A stretch of DNA of 64,000 bases from Mucilaginibacter straminoryzae. GTDB lineage: Bacteria; Bacteroidota; Bacteroidia; Sphingobacteriales; Sphingobacteriaceae. Under the pieces are notes generated by a model. That model did no database searches. It had not been told where the DNA came from and saw only the letters and a list, made by a program, of their open reading frames with translations. Below, one piece after another: positions 24,790 through 32,617 of this stretch. A program made the translations under genes and the position numbers. Within the stretch, counting starts at the first letter, position 1; each line of letters starts with the position of its first letter. The DNA lies in the NCBI RefSeq assembly GCF_022953055.1, contig NZ_JALJEJ010000008.1, positions 124,001 through 188,000 of the forward strand, in the 5' to 3' direction.

Positions 24790-25437
24790 ATGAAAGTGAA
24801 ATTATTTAATGTTGCCCTGGGTTTAGCCCTTACAGCAACAGCGATGAGTGCCAGCGCTCAGAAAGTTTACAAAGAAGGTAAAGCAGTATTTGCAACCCAG
24901 GCAATGGGAATGGCAGGCGAAGCTACCATGTATTTCAAAGGCGATTCTTCAGCTATTTCTACTAAGCAAGGTCCGGCTAACCTTACTTTTTTAAACAACA
25001 GCAAAACAGATTATTTAGCTGTTTTAGTTGATGTGCCTGTAGCCAATATTAAAAAAGCAGGTGTAGGTACTCCAGCAGAGATTGACGAAATGCAATCGCA
25101 ATTGCCACAGCTTACCTTTACCCCTGCTACAGAAACCAAACAGATCAACGGCTTCAACTGCAAAAGAGTGGTTGCGAAAGATAAAGACGGCAAAACTTTT
25201 GACGTTTGGGTAACCAACGATATCAGCGCACCACTAGGCATGAACGGTAAAATGTTTGCGAATGCAGGCGGCTTCCCGGTACAATACACCATCACCCAGA
25301 ACGGTGTTGCGGTTGAAAATACTTTAAAATCTATTGATGAGTCTAAAGCTCCCGCCGGAACGTTCATCATCCCTGCAGGCTTTGATAAAATTACCTTAAC
25401 TGAACTGCGCGCAATGAGCGGCGGCGGCAGAAGATAA
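24790..25437 (+). CDS. Exported protein of DUF4412/GLPGLI-like type
   Basis: A 215-residue protein from the ATG at 24790; an upstream in-frame TTG would only extend a poor signal sequence. The signal peptide is MKVKLFNVALGLALTATAMSASA, then a beta-rich domain (GEATMYFKGDSSAISTKQG ... KRVVAKDKDGKTFDVWVTNDIS) resembling DUF4412 and GLPGLI proteins, which are widespread Bacteroidota envelope proteins of unknown role. The C-terminus is glycine- and arginine-rich (SGGGRR). It precedes the LTA-synthase-like gene by 73 bp, which contains one arm of an inverted repeat. Confidence 0.6.
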   Translation: MKVKLFNVALGLALTATAMSASAQKVYKEGKAVFATQAMGMAGEATMYFKGDSSAISTKQGPANLTFLNNSKTDYLAVLVDVPVANIKKAGVGTPAEIDEMQSQLPQLTFTPATETKQINGFNCKRVVAKDKDGKTFDVWVTNDISAPLGMNGKMFANAGGFPVQYTITQNGVAVENTLKSIDESKAPAGTFIIPAGFDKITLTELRAMSGGGRR

Positions 25438-25463
25438 GCGTAATTATTCATTAACATTTCATT

Positions 25464-25526
25464 AAAAGCTCCTTAACATTGCGGTTAAATCATTAGTTTT
25501 GACCTAATAAATGTTGAGGAGCTTTT
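25464..25526. repeat. Long inverted repeat spanning the start codon of the LTA-synthase-like gene
   Basis: AAAAGCTCCTTAACAT (25464-25479) pairs with ATGTTGAGGAGCTTTT (25511-25526) at all 16 positions, one of them G-T. The right arm starts with the ATG of the gene, so folding would hide the start codon. A T run follows the right arm, so it could also act as a terminator for the upstream gene. A -7-like box (TAGTTTTG, 25494-25501) sits in the loop. Confidence 0.8.
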
Positions 25527-27379
25527 TAAGTTTTTGCCGGTATTTTGTTTACTGGCTTGTTATATTTTTTCTTTCGCGGCTGATCTTTGAGCTTTACTTT
25601 AATTATAAGCTGAAAGCGGCCTCTGCTGAAGAAATCGCCATGACCTTCATCCACGGTCTTTGGCTTGATTATTCCGCTGCGGCGTATATCTGCATTATTC
25701 CACTACTGGTTTTTATTGTATCATGGTTTGTACCCGGTTCAAAAATAGCTTCGGCCTGGTTAAAGGGCTATACCTGGTTCTGCCTGCTCATTATTTCCTT
25801 CCTGACCATCGTCGACCTGAACATTTTCAGGGAATGGGGAACGAAAGTAAACTACCGGGTATTTAACACTTTGTTTACCGCACCTTCAGAAGCCGTGGCT
25901 TCTACAGGGTCGTCTCCTATCGGCTTAAGCCTGGGCATTGGGGTTGGTTTAATGGCAGCGGGTATTGCACTATCTTTCCTGATCATCGACTTTAATTTTA
26001 AAAAACCGGCTAACAACCTTCTCTTTAAAATACCAACATCGCTACTGCTTTGCCTGGTTACTTTTATCATTATTCGTGGTGGGTTAAGAGGCGCGCCTAT
26101 CAGCGAGCAAAAGGTGTATTTTTCTGACAAACAGATCCTTAACATGTCTGTATTGAATACAGAGTGGAACTTAATTCATAACGTAGTAGAAAATATGCGC
26201 CATGCGTATAACCCCTACGAGTTTATGCCTTACCAGAAAGCAGCAGATCTTACCGCAGATAATTATAAAGTAGCAAAGGACACCACGATAAAGCTGTTAA
26301 CCACTGGCCGCCCCAACATCGTGATCATCCAGCTGGAAAGTTTTACCGCTGATATCATCGAATCTTTAGGCGGCGATAAAGGTGTGGCTCCTTATTTCGA
26401 GCAATTGATTAGGGACGGAGTTTTATTCGACCATATTTATGCCACCGGCGACCGTACTGACAAAGGCATGGTAGCAATATTCAGTGGCTTCCCTTCGCAG
26501 GCCATCCGGACGATTATTACCGAAGACAGAAAGCAGCGCAAGTTGCCTTCTATTGCAGACCTGTTAAAGCCTGCCGGTTATAGCACCTCCTACTTTTACG
26601 GTGGCGAAACCGATTATATGAACTTCCGTTCTTACATTGCCAACCACCATATTGATACCATTGTAGATGAACGTAATTTTTCGAAAAGTGAAATTGGTTC
26701 TAAATGGGGAGCTTATGACGATGTGATGCTGAACAAAAACATCGGCTTTTTAGATCATCAGAAACGGCCTTTCTTTTCCTATGTGCAGACGCTTAGCAAC
26801 CATGAACCTTTTGAATTGCGCGGCCGTCCTCAATTTCCGGGAAAAGATATGGGGAACATGTTCAGAAGTACAGCATTCTTTACCGATTCCAGCCTGAATG
26901 CCTATTTTACCCAAGCTAAACAGGCTAACTGGTATAAGAATACGCTGTTCATTTTAATTGCCGACCACGGGCACCGCCTGCCTAGAAATACTTCCGAGGC
27001 ATACGATCCGCGCAAGTACCATATCCCGATGCTGTTTTTCGGCGATGTAATTAAGTCCGAATATCGAGGTAAGCGAATAGAAAAACTGGGCAGCCAAACG
27101 GATTTGGCCGCTACGCTGCTGGCCCAACTTTACCTTCCGCACCAGCAGTTCAAATGGTCTAAAGATCTGCTGAACCCGTATAGCAAGCCATTTGCCTTTT
27201 TCGACTGGGATAATGGCTTCGGTTTTATGGAACCTCACCAGGCGGTATCTTATGATAACGAAGGAGATAAGATTATCTACAGGCAAAATAAAAGTCTGAC
27301 CGATAAAGAAAGCGATCAGACCTTACGCAAAGGACAAGCCTACCTGCAAAAAATTTATACGGAATATCTTAGTTATTAA
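25511..27379 (+). CDS. LTA synthase family sulfatase-like membrane enzyme
   Basis: A 622-residue protein with five N-terminal membrane segments (to about residue 195) and a large periplasmic alkaline-phosphatase/sulfatase-fold domain: PNIVIIQLESFTADIIESLGG with the metal-binding E, the nucleophile region ATGDRTDKGMVAIFSG, and ADHGHRLPR near the C-terminus. Gram-negative members of this family are phosphoglycerol transferases of uncertain substrate, often involved in envelope glycan or lipid modification. The last 11 bp overlap the convergent ferritin-like gene. Confidence 0.88.
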   Translation: MLRSFLSFCRYFVYWLVIFFLSRLIFELYFNYKLKAASAEEIAMTFIHGLWLDYSAAAYICIIPLLVFIVSWFVPGSKIASAWLKGYTWFCLLIISFLTIVDLNIFREWGTKVNYRVFNTLFTAPSEAVASTGSSPIGLSLGIGVGLMAAGIALSFLIIDFNFKKPANNLLFKIPTSLLLCLVTFIIIRGGLRGAPISEQKVYFSDKQILNMSVLNTEWNLIHNVVENMRHAYNPYEFMPYQKAADLTADNYKVAKDTTIKLLTTGRPNIVIIQLESFTADIIESLGGDKGVAPYFEQLIRDGVLFDHIYATGDRTDKGMVAIFSGFPSQAIRTIITEDRKQRKLPSIADLLKPAGYSTSYFYGGETDYMNFRSYIANHHIDTIVDERNFSKSEIGSKWGAYDDVMLNKNIGFLDHQKRPFFSYVQTLSNHEPFELRGRPQFPGKDMGNMFRSTAFFTDSSLNAYFTQAKQANWYKNTLFILIADHGHRLPRNTSEAYDPRKYHIPMLFFGDVIKSEYRGKRIEKLGSQTDLAATLLAQLYLPHQQFKWSKDLLNPYSKPFAFFDWDNGFGFMEPHQAVSYDNEGDKIIYRQNKSLTDKESDQTLRKGQAYLQKIYTEYLSY

Positions 27380-28007
27380 CCGTTAAGGGCTGCACTTCTG
27401 CGGTCAATGTGTTTACCCATTGGTTGAATAAGCCGGTTTCAATTTCCACCGCTTTTTCTGCATGCTTTTCCCAATCCGGCGAGAACGATTTCAACTGGTT
27501 GATCATTTCTTCCAGGTGGCCTTCTTCTTCCAGGATGATCGATTTAACATTCACCTTGCTGCCAGATTCTGTTAAGGCATCCTGGTAAACCGGGTATAGT
27601 TCGTCTGCGCGGACTTCAATTGCATAAGTAACCAACAGATAAGCCGCAAAGCGAAGTTCGCTGCCAGAAAGACCTAACGTATTCTTCAGGTAACGGCAAA
27701 CTGCAACATCTAACTGATTAAGGTAATACTTACTACTCGACGGCGCTAACAGGTAATCGCTGGCGTAGGTAGGGCAATCAGCATCCGGGAGCTTTTCTAT
27801 CTGTTTTTTCAGGTAAAACGCATGGCGATGTTCTTCAGCAGCATGTTTTAAAATAATGTAAGTAACGGTAACAGGATCCTCACAAGCCGAAATCTTACGT
27901 GCGCCGGTATTCTCCATTAAAGAAAGCGTATTCAGCCAGCGTGCATGTAAATCATTATCTTTAACAATAGTTGTTATTACGTTACTCAAACTCATATCAA
28001 ATCTCAT
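27369..28007 (-). CDS. Ferritin-like di-iron protein in the bioA operon
   Basis: A helical 212-residue protein I do not recognise by name. It has a carboxylate pattern seen in ferritin-like di-iron proteins: E32 in one helix, an ExxH (E59-H62) in the next, then a helix with EVRADELYP and a second ExxH in EEEGHLEEM. The ATG at 28007 overlaps the bioA stop by 11 bp; an ATG at 27995 is also possible. Translational coupling to bioA suggests a linked role, but no enzyme activity can be stated. Its 3' end overlaps the convergent LTA-synthase-like gene. Confidence 0.6.
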   Translation of the reverse strand: MRFDMSLSNVITTIVKDNDLHARWLNTLSLMENTGARKISACEDPVTVTYIILKHAAEEHRHAFYLKKQIEKLPDADCPTYASDYLLAPSSSKYYLNQLDVAVCRYLKNTLGLSGSELRFAAYLLVTYAIEVRADELYPVYQDALTESGSKVNVKSIILEEEGHLEEMINQLKSFSPDWEKHAEKAVEIETGLFNQWVNTLTAEVQPLTVNN

Positions 28008-29262
28008 TTAAAGCGTCCAGAATTTTGCGGTAAATATAATCCAGTTGCCGGTCAGTAATACAATACGGAGGTAAAATATAAATGATATTCCCTAACGGCC
28101 GCAGGATAATCCCGGCATCGAGAAAGTAATTATAAATCCTGTCCCGCAGCGAGCTGAGGTACGAGGTTTGCTCGCCCGTCTCCCATTCCATCGCGATGAT
28201 GGTTCCGGTTTGTCTTACAGCCCTTATTTTAGGATGGACTTTCACCTGTTCCATAAACACCGAATGCCTCTGCTTAATGCGTTGAATATTCGCAAGGGTA
28301 TCATCGCTTTCAAAAAGGTCCAAACTGGCTAAAGCAGCCGTACAGGCGATTGGATTGGCCGTAAAAGAATGCCCGTGAAAAAGGGTCTTCATTTTATCCT
28401 GGCTTAGAAAAGCATCATAAATAGCCTGCGTACAAGTGGTAAGCCCCAAAGCCATGGTACCACCGGTTAAACCTTTTGAAAAACACATGATATCCGGCTG
28501 AGCGGTCAGGTACTCAGAAGCAAAACGTTTACCCGTGCGGCCGAAACCTGTAAATACTTCGTCTGCTATGGTAAGCACTTGCTCTTGTCGGCAATGGTGC
28601 AGTAACTCGTCCAGGTATTGGGCTTCATACATTAACATACCTGCCGACCCCTGTACCAATGGTTCAAAAATGAAGCAGGCCAACTCAGATCTGAGGTTTG
28701 AGATGTGTGATTTGAGATCTGAGATATTTTCCCGGGTAGGCAGATCAATAAAATCCACTTCAAACAGTAGCTCGTCAAACGCCGCTGTAAACGCGCTTCT
28801 TCCACTCACGGCCATCGCGCCGAAAGTATCGCCATGGTAGGAATTATTAAATGCCAGTATCTTCGTGCGTTTCTGCCCTTTGTTCAACCAGTATTGCAGG
28901 CACATTTTTAACGCCACCTCAATCGCGGTAGAACCGTTGTCGGAATAAAAAGCCTTTTTCTGATTATCGGGCAATAGCGGTAATAAACGCTCTGCCAATT
29001 GCACGGCAGGTTCGTGGGTAAAACCGGCGAAAATAACGTGTTCCAGCTTTGTTAATTGCTCTGATATTTTTTGCGCGATATACGGGTGCGCATGCCCATA
29101 AAGGTTCACCCACCAGGATGATATTGCATCTATATATTGCTTGCCGTCCTCATCAAATAGTACGGCACCCTCTCCTTTTACAATTCCTACCGGCAATCCG
29201 GCAGTTTGCATTTGGGTATACGGATGCCATATTACTTTTGCATCTCTTTCTGCTAATGTCAT
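27997..29262 (-). CDS. bioA: Adenosylmethionine-8-amino-7-oxononanoate aminotransferase
   Basis: A 421-residue PLP enzyme of class III that makes 7,8-diaminopelargonate (DAPA) from KAPA in biotin synthesis. Typical BioA motifs are WHPYTQMQ near the N-terminus, SSWWVNLYGHAHPYI, YHGDTFGAMAVSGRS, and the PLP-lysine region CFSKGLTGGTMALGL. A repeat-encoded stretch, ISDLKSHISNLRSE (bases about 28684-28723), sits in a loop before the conserved CFIFEPLVQG. The gene overlaps NUDIX upstream by 4 bp and the ferritin-like gene downstream by 11 bp. No other bio genes are in the window. Confidence 0.93.
   Translation of the reverse strand: MTLAERDAKVIWHPYTQMQTAGLPVGIVKGEGAVLFDEDGKQYIDAISSWWVNLYGHAHPYIAQKISEQLTKLEHVIFAGFTHEPAVQLAERLLPLLPDNQKKAFYSDNGSTAIEVALKMCLQYWLNKGQKRTKILAFNNSYHGDTFGAMAVSGRSAFTAAFDELLFEVDFIDLPTRENISDLKSHISNLRSELACFIFEPLVQGSAGMLMYEAQYLDELLHHCRQEQVLTIADEVFTGFGRTGKRFASEYLTAQPDIMCFSKGLTGGTMALGLTTCTQAIYDAFLSQDKMKTLFHGHSFTANPIACTAALASLDLFESDDTLANIQRIKQRHSVFMEQVKVHPKIRAVRQTGTIIAMEWETGEQTSYLSSLRDRIYNYFLDAGIILRPLGNIIYILPPYCITDRQLDYIYRKILDALNEI
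28684..28723 (-). repeat. TTTGAGATCTGAG palindrome inside bioA
   Basis: CTCAGATCT (28684-28692) and AGATCTGAG (28715-28723) form an inverted repeat with TTTGAGAT words between them. Words of this kind normally sit between genes, as in the lepA-folD spacer. Here they are translated in frame as part of BioA. Confidence 0.65.
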
Positions 29263-29696
29263 TGTTGTTTTAAAAGTTTAACCACGTGCTGATCTATCGG
29301 GAAAGTCATATCTGTTACCGATAGCTGCTCTACCGGTAACCACCGAAATGCCTGTAACACCTCGCCTTCACCATCAAAATCAAACTGTCTCGTTTTAAAG
29401 TTCAGGTTAAGTTCGCTTAAAGCTTTTACCCAATAATATACGCTGATAATCTGCGAATCGTTAAAAGCAGATTTTACATAAAAGTCGGTGGTATAGAAAT
29501 GGTCGAGCACTTCAATCTCAGCGTTACATTCCTCCATAAACTCGCGCTTCAGACCGTCTATCAAACCTTCGCCCAGTTCTAAGCCGCCGCCGGGGAATTT
29601 AGTAAAACGAAAACCGTACTCCTGTTCATCGCTGATCAGGATTTCATCATACTCGTTAATCAGTAAGCCGTATACGCGTACATTGAACAGCGCCAT
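29259..29696 (-). CDS. NUDIX hydrolase
   Basis: A 145-residue protein with the Nudix box GLELGEGLIDGLKREFMEEC (G-x5-E-x7-REFMEE-x), which binds metal and hydrolyses nucleoside diphosphates linked to another group. The exact substrate cannot be told from the sequence. It overlaps bioA by 4 bp and the upstream cation transporter gene by 1 bp, so the four genes form one tight operon. Confidence 0.9.
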   Translation of the reverse strand: MALFNVRVYGLLINEYDEILISDEQEYGFRFTKFPGGGLELGEGLIDGLKREFMEECNAEIEVLDHFYTTDFYVKSAFNDSQIISVYYWVKALSELNLNFKTRQFDFDGEGEVLQAFRWLPVEQLSVTDMTFPIDQHVVKLLKQQ

Positions 29697-30673
29697 TAAT
29701 CTTCAAAATGTTTTTTATTACGGGTAATGTTATCCATTGTCCACTCAATGTCTTTGCTTTTGGCCTCGAAACGGATGGGGCAATTAGGCATACTACAATA
29801 GTGGCAGCAATCCGGCAGACAAGGGTCTGTATGAATAAAAAGTTCGGTTTTTACGCTTGCGCCTTCATTAATCAATTTATCCACCAGGGCTACTTCGTCA
29901 TGCACCCTGTTCAAGTCGAAGTAATTCGGTAAGGTCATGTGGCAATCGATATGAAGTTCGTGACCATATTTTTGTGCGCGCAGGTTATGAATGTCAATCC
30001 ACTCTTCCTTGCGGCTATCATTCAACACTTTAATAATATCCTGCACAACATTGAAATCGGCCTCGTCCATTAACCCGCCGACAGACTTCCGTACCAGTTT
30101 ATATCCTGTAAAAATGATATATAGCCCAACCCCTATAGAAAGCACGCTGTCCAGCCAGAGATAGCCGAGCAGGTGAATAAAGATAACACCTACCACCAGC
30201 CCGCTGCTGGTTACCATATCCGTGATCAGGTGCCTGCCATCCGCTTCGATGGTAATTGATTTTAGTATTTTACCCTGACGGATCATGTAGTAGCCCATCA
30301 ATCCGTTAATACCACCTGTAACACCAATGATAATGGCTCCCGTAATAAGGTTCTGAACTTCGTGCGGGTAGAAAAGGTTATAAGCCGCTTTGAACACAAT
30401 ACCAATACCGGCAATAGTTATCAAAGTCCCCTCTATAAAAACCGAGAAGAATTCCACTTTACCATGGCCGTAAGGGTGGTTGATATCTTTGGGTTGGGAA
30501 GCAAGCGTGATACTATAAAAAGCAAAGGCACTGGCCAACACGTTTACAATACTTTCGGCAGCGTCTGTAAGGATAAAGTTAGAAGAGGTGATCAGATAAG
30601 CGCTGAACTTGGCAAACATCAGCACTACGCTCAATACAAGCGCAACGAGTATAATATTCCTTTTTTCCTGCAA
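29696..30673 (-). CDS. Cation diffusion facilitator transporter with Cys-rich tail
   Basis: A 325-residue CDF-family exporter of divalent metals such as Zn2+, Co2+ or Fe2+. Six membrane segments carry the transport-site motifs DAAESIVN (helix 2) and HPYGHGKVEF with the downstream DMVTSSG (helix 5), followed by a C-terminal cytoplasmic domain. The tail is unusual: HTDPCLPDCCHYCSMPNC has five Cys in 14 residues, a likely metal-binding cluster. First gene of the four-gene operon; divergent from the aminotransferase gene. Confidence 0.87.
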   Translation of the reverse strand: MQEKRNIILVALVLSVVLMFAKFSAYLITSSNFILTDAAESIVNVLASAFAFYSITLASQPKDINHPYGHGKVEFFSVFIEGTLITIAGIGIVFKAAYNLFYPHEVQNLITGAIIIGVTGGINGLMGYYMIRQGKILKSITIEADGRHLITDMVTSSGLVVGVIFIHLLGYLWLDSVLSIGVGLYIIFTGYKLVRKSVGGLMDEADFNVVQDIIKVLNDSRKEEWIDIHNLRAQKYGHELHIDCHMTLPNYFDLNRVHDEVALVDKLINEGASVKTELFIHTDPCLPDCCHYCSMPNCPIRFEAKSKDIEWTMDNITRNKKHFED

Positions 30674-30733
30674 AACTCACAAATTAGGCCCAAATTTAAG
30701 CACAAGGCTTTAAATAGCAGTAAACTAATTTTC

Positions 30734-30741
30734 TATATTTG
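30734..30741 (+). promoter_or_regulatory. -7 promoter box of the aminotransferase gene
   Basis: TATATTTG matches TAnnTTTG and lies 22 bp upstream of the ATG at 30764. I do not see a clear -33 TTTG at the usual spacing. Confidence 0.5.
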
Positions 30742-30763
30742 CCGCCGACGTAATATTACCCTT

Positions 30764-31957
30764 ATGAGTGCTTTAAGTAACAGGATTAACAACCTTTCTG
30801 AGTCCCAGACCATTAAAATGGCAAAACTTGGCCGCGAATTAGCCGCCAAGGGTGTGGACGTAATTAGCTTAAGTTTTGGCGAACCGGATTTTCATACACC
30901 AGAGTATGTAAAGGATGCTGCCAAGAAGGCCATGGACGATAACTTTACCTATTATACACCCGTTGCCGGTTACCCTGACCTAAGAAAGGCTATTGCCAAG
31001 AAGCTTAAAGACGAAAATAACCTTGATTACGATCCATCACAGATTGTAGTTTCTACCGGTGCTAAACAGGCGATCGCAAACGCAGTGCTTTGTTTGGTGA
31101 ATCCTGGTGAAGAGGTAATCATCCCTACTCCTTACTGGGTTTCTTATTCTGAGGTAGTAAAACTGGCTGAAGGCAAAAGTGTGTTTATTGATACCACTGT
31201 AGAGCAGAACTTTAAAATTACTGCTGAACAATTAGAAGCTGCTATTACGCCCAAGAGTAAACTGTTCATGTTCTCTTCGCCAAGCAACCCTACCGGTGCC
31301 GTTTATACCAAAGACGAACTGGCCGCCTTGGCTAAGGTATTCGAGAAGCATCCGAACATCTACATTCTTTCTGACGAGATCTACGAACATATTAACTATA
31401 TCGGTGGTCATGAATCTATCGCACAGTTTGATGCCATCAAAGACCGCGTAGTGATCATCAACGGTTTCTCTAAAGCCTATGCCATGACCGGTTGGCGGAT
31501 TGGTTATACCGCTTCTAATTCTGAAATTGCCGCAGCATGCGACAAGATGCAAGGCCAGGTTACTTCGGGTACTTGCTCCATCACCCAGCGTGCCGGAACT
31601 GCTGCTTACGAAGGTGGCTTAGAAAGCGTACACCAGATGCGCGATGCGTTTAAACGTCGCCGCGATTTAGTTTATGGCCTGTTAAAAGAGATCGACGGTA
31701 TTAAAGTGAACCTACCTGACGGGGCGTTCTACTTCTTCCCGGATGTGACTGCATTCTTTGGCAAAAGCTATAACGGACGTACCATTACAGATGCCGACGC
31801 ACTGTCTCTATACTTACTGGAAGAAGGCCATGTCGCTACCGTAGGTGGTGATTCTTTCGGCGACCCGAAATCTTTGCGACTATCATATGCAGCTTCTGAA
31901 GAAAAACTGACGGAAGCTTTAAAACGAATAAAAGCGGCGCTTGATAAACTGCAATAA
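30764..31957 (+). CDS. Aspartate aminotransferase-type PLP enzyme (class I)
   Basis: A 397-residue class I/II aminotransferase, closest in pattern to bacterial aspartate/tyrosine/aromatic aminotransferases of the Ib subgroup. The PLP-lysine region is INGFSKAYAMTGWRIGY, the substrate-binding SPSNPTG is present, and DEIYEHI follows. It moves amino groups between aspartate or a related amino acid and 2-oxoglutarate. The ATG at 30764 is the family start; the longer upstream reading frame lies within the divergent transporter gene and is not coding. A terminator follows. Confidence 0.9.
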   Translation: MSALSNRINNLSESQTIKMAKLGRELAAKGVDVISLSFGEPDFHTPEYVKDAAKKAMDDNFTYYTPVAGYPDLRKAIAKKLKDENNLDYDPSQIVVSTGAKQAIANAVLCLVNPGEEVIIPTPYWVSYSEVVKLAEGKSVFIDTTVEQNFKITAEQLEAAITPKSKLFMFSSPSNPTGAVYTKDELAALAKVFEKHPNIYILSDEIYEHINYIGGHESIAQFDAIKDRVVIINGFSKAYAMTGWRIGYTASNSEIAAACDKMQGQVTSGTCSITQRAGTAAYEGGLESVHQMRDAFKRRRDLVYGLLKEIDGIKVNLPDGAFYFFPDVTAFFGKSYNGRTITDADALSLYLLEEGHVATVGGDSFGDPKSLRLSYAASEEKLTEALKRIKAALDKLQ

Positions 31958-31966
31958 CTAACGGAT

Positions 31967-31989
31967 GCCCTCGAAAGAGGGCTTTTTTG
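31967..31989 (+). terminator. Terminator after the aminotransferase gene
   Basis: GCCCTC-GAAA-GAGGGC followed by TTTTTTG, 10 bp after the stop. Confidence 0.85.
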
Positions 31990-32087
31990 TTATCCGGCCC
32001 TTTGGTTTAAATTGCTTTGGTTTAACTACTTGACCTGAAAAGTAGTTTTGTATTCCATCTTTTTAAAGGCTACAATTAAATTAACCC

Positions 32088-32095
32088 TATCTTTG
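32088..32095 (+). promoter_or_regulatory. rnpB -7 box
   Basis: TATCTTTG matches TAnnTTTG and ends where the P1 helix of RNase P RNA begins, so transcription should start at or very near the mature 5' end. Confidence 0.5.
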
Positions 32096-32480
32096 CAGAG
32101 CAAAACGTTCTATCGCTGTTTGCTTTCGGGCAAATGGAGGAAAGTCCGGGCAACGCAGAGCATCCTGCTTCCTAACGGGAAGGCGCCTTACCAGCGGGCG
32201 ACAGCAAGTGCCACAGAAAAAATACCGCCCCGAGTCATCGGGGTAAGGGTGAAAACGTGAGGTAAGAGCTCACGGCTTTTCCGGGCGACCGGAATTGCGG
32301 TAAACCTCAGGAGTTGAAAGACCAAATAGGTCCCGAATTTAAGGCGGCTCGTCTTATTTGCCTTTACGGCATGTTCGGGATGGGTAGGTTGCTTAGAGCC
32401 TTACAGCAATGTAAGGCCCAGATTAATGATAGAAGCTGCTGCAAAGCAGTACAGAACCCGGCTTATAGTAATGCTGCTGG
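32096..32480 (+). ncRNA. rnpB: RNase P RNA (M1 RNA, bacterial type A)
   Basis: The catalytic RNA of RNase P, which removes the 5' leader of pre-tRNAs. Universal core blocks are present in order: GGAGGAAAGTCCGGGC (about 32133-32150), CAGCGGGCGACAGC-type P10/11 region, AGGGTGAAAACGTGAGGTAAGAGC (P10-P11 region), and the 3' CAGAACCCGGCTTATAG. P1 can form from CAGAGCA at 32096 with TGCTGCTG near 32472-32479. Ends are approximate by a few bases. It lies between the aminotransferase gene and a response regulator gene. Confidence 0.95.
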
Positions 32481-32482
32481 TT

Positions 32483-32517
32483 AATAACCCTTTTACAATA
32501 AAAAGGGTTATTTTTTT
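32483..32517 (+). terminator. rnpB terminator
   Basis: AATAACCCTTTT / AAAAGGGTTATT around ACAATA, followed by a T run; placed immediately after the RNA. Confidence 0.9.
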
Positions 32518-32617
32518 GTTATAAAGTAAAACAAAATAGCTGAGTGTTTATTTTACTATACAAATTTCTATCTTAGCACTTACTTGAAACATTTACCCTT
32601 GCATTTACCATTAAAAC

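Noticed and set aside
30362..30763. N-terminal extension of the aminotransferase
   Set aside because: It lies inside the divergent CDF gene and has no resemblance to the enzyme family, which begins at the ATG at 30764.
32048..32260. A 70-residue protein overlapping the 5' part of rnpB
   Set aside because: It is read from the RNase P RNA core, whose conserved blocks are unmistakable; no other support for coding.
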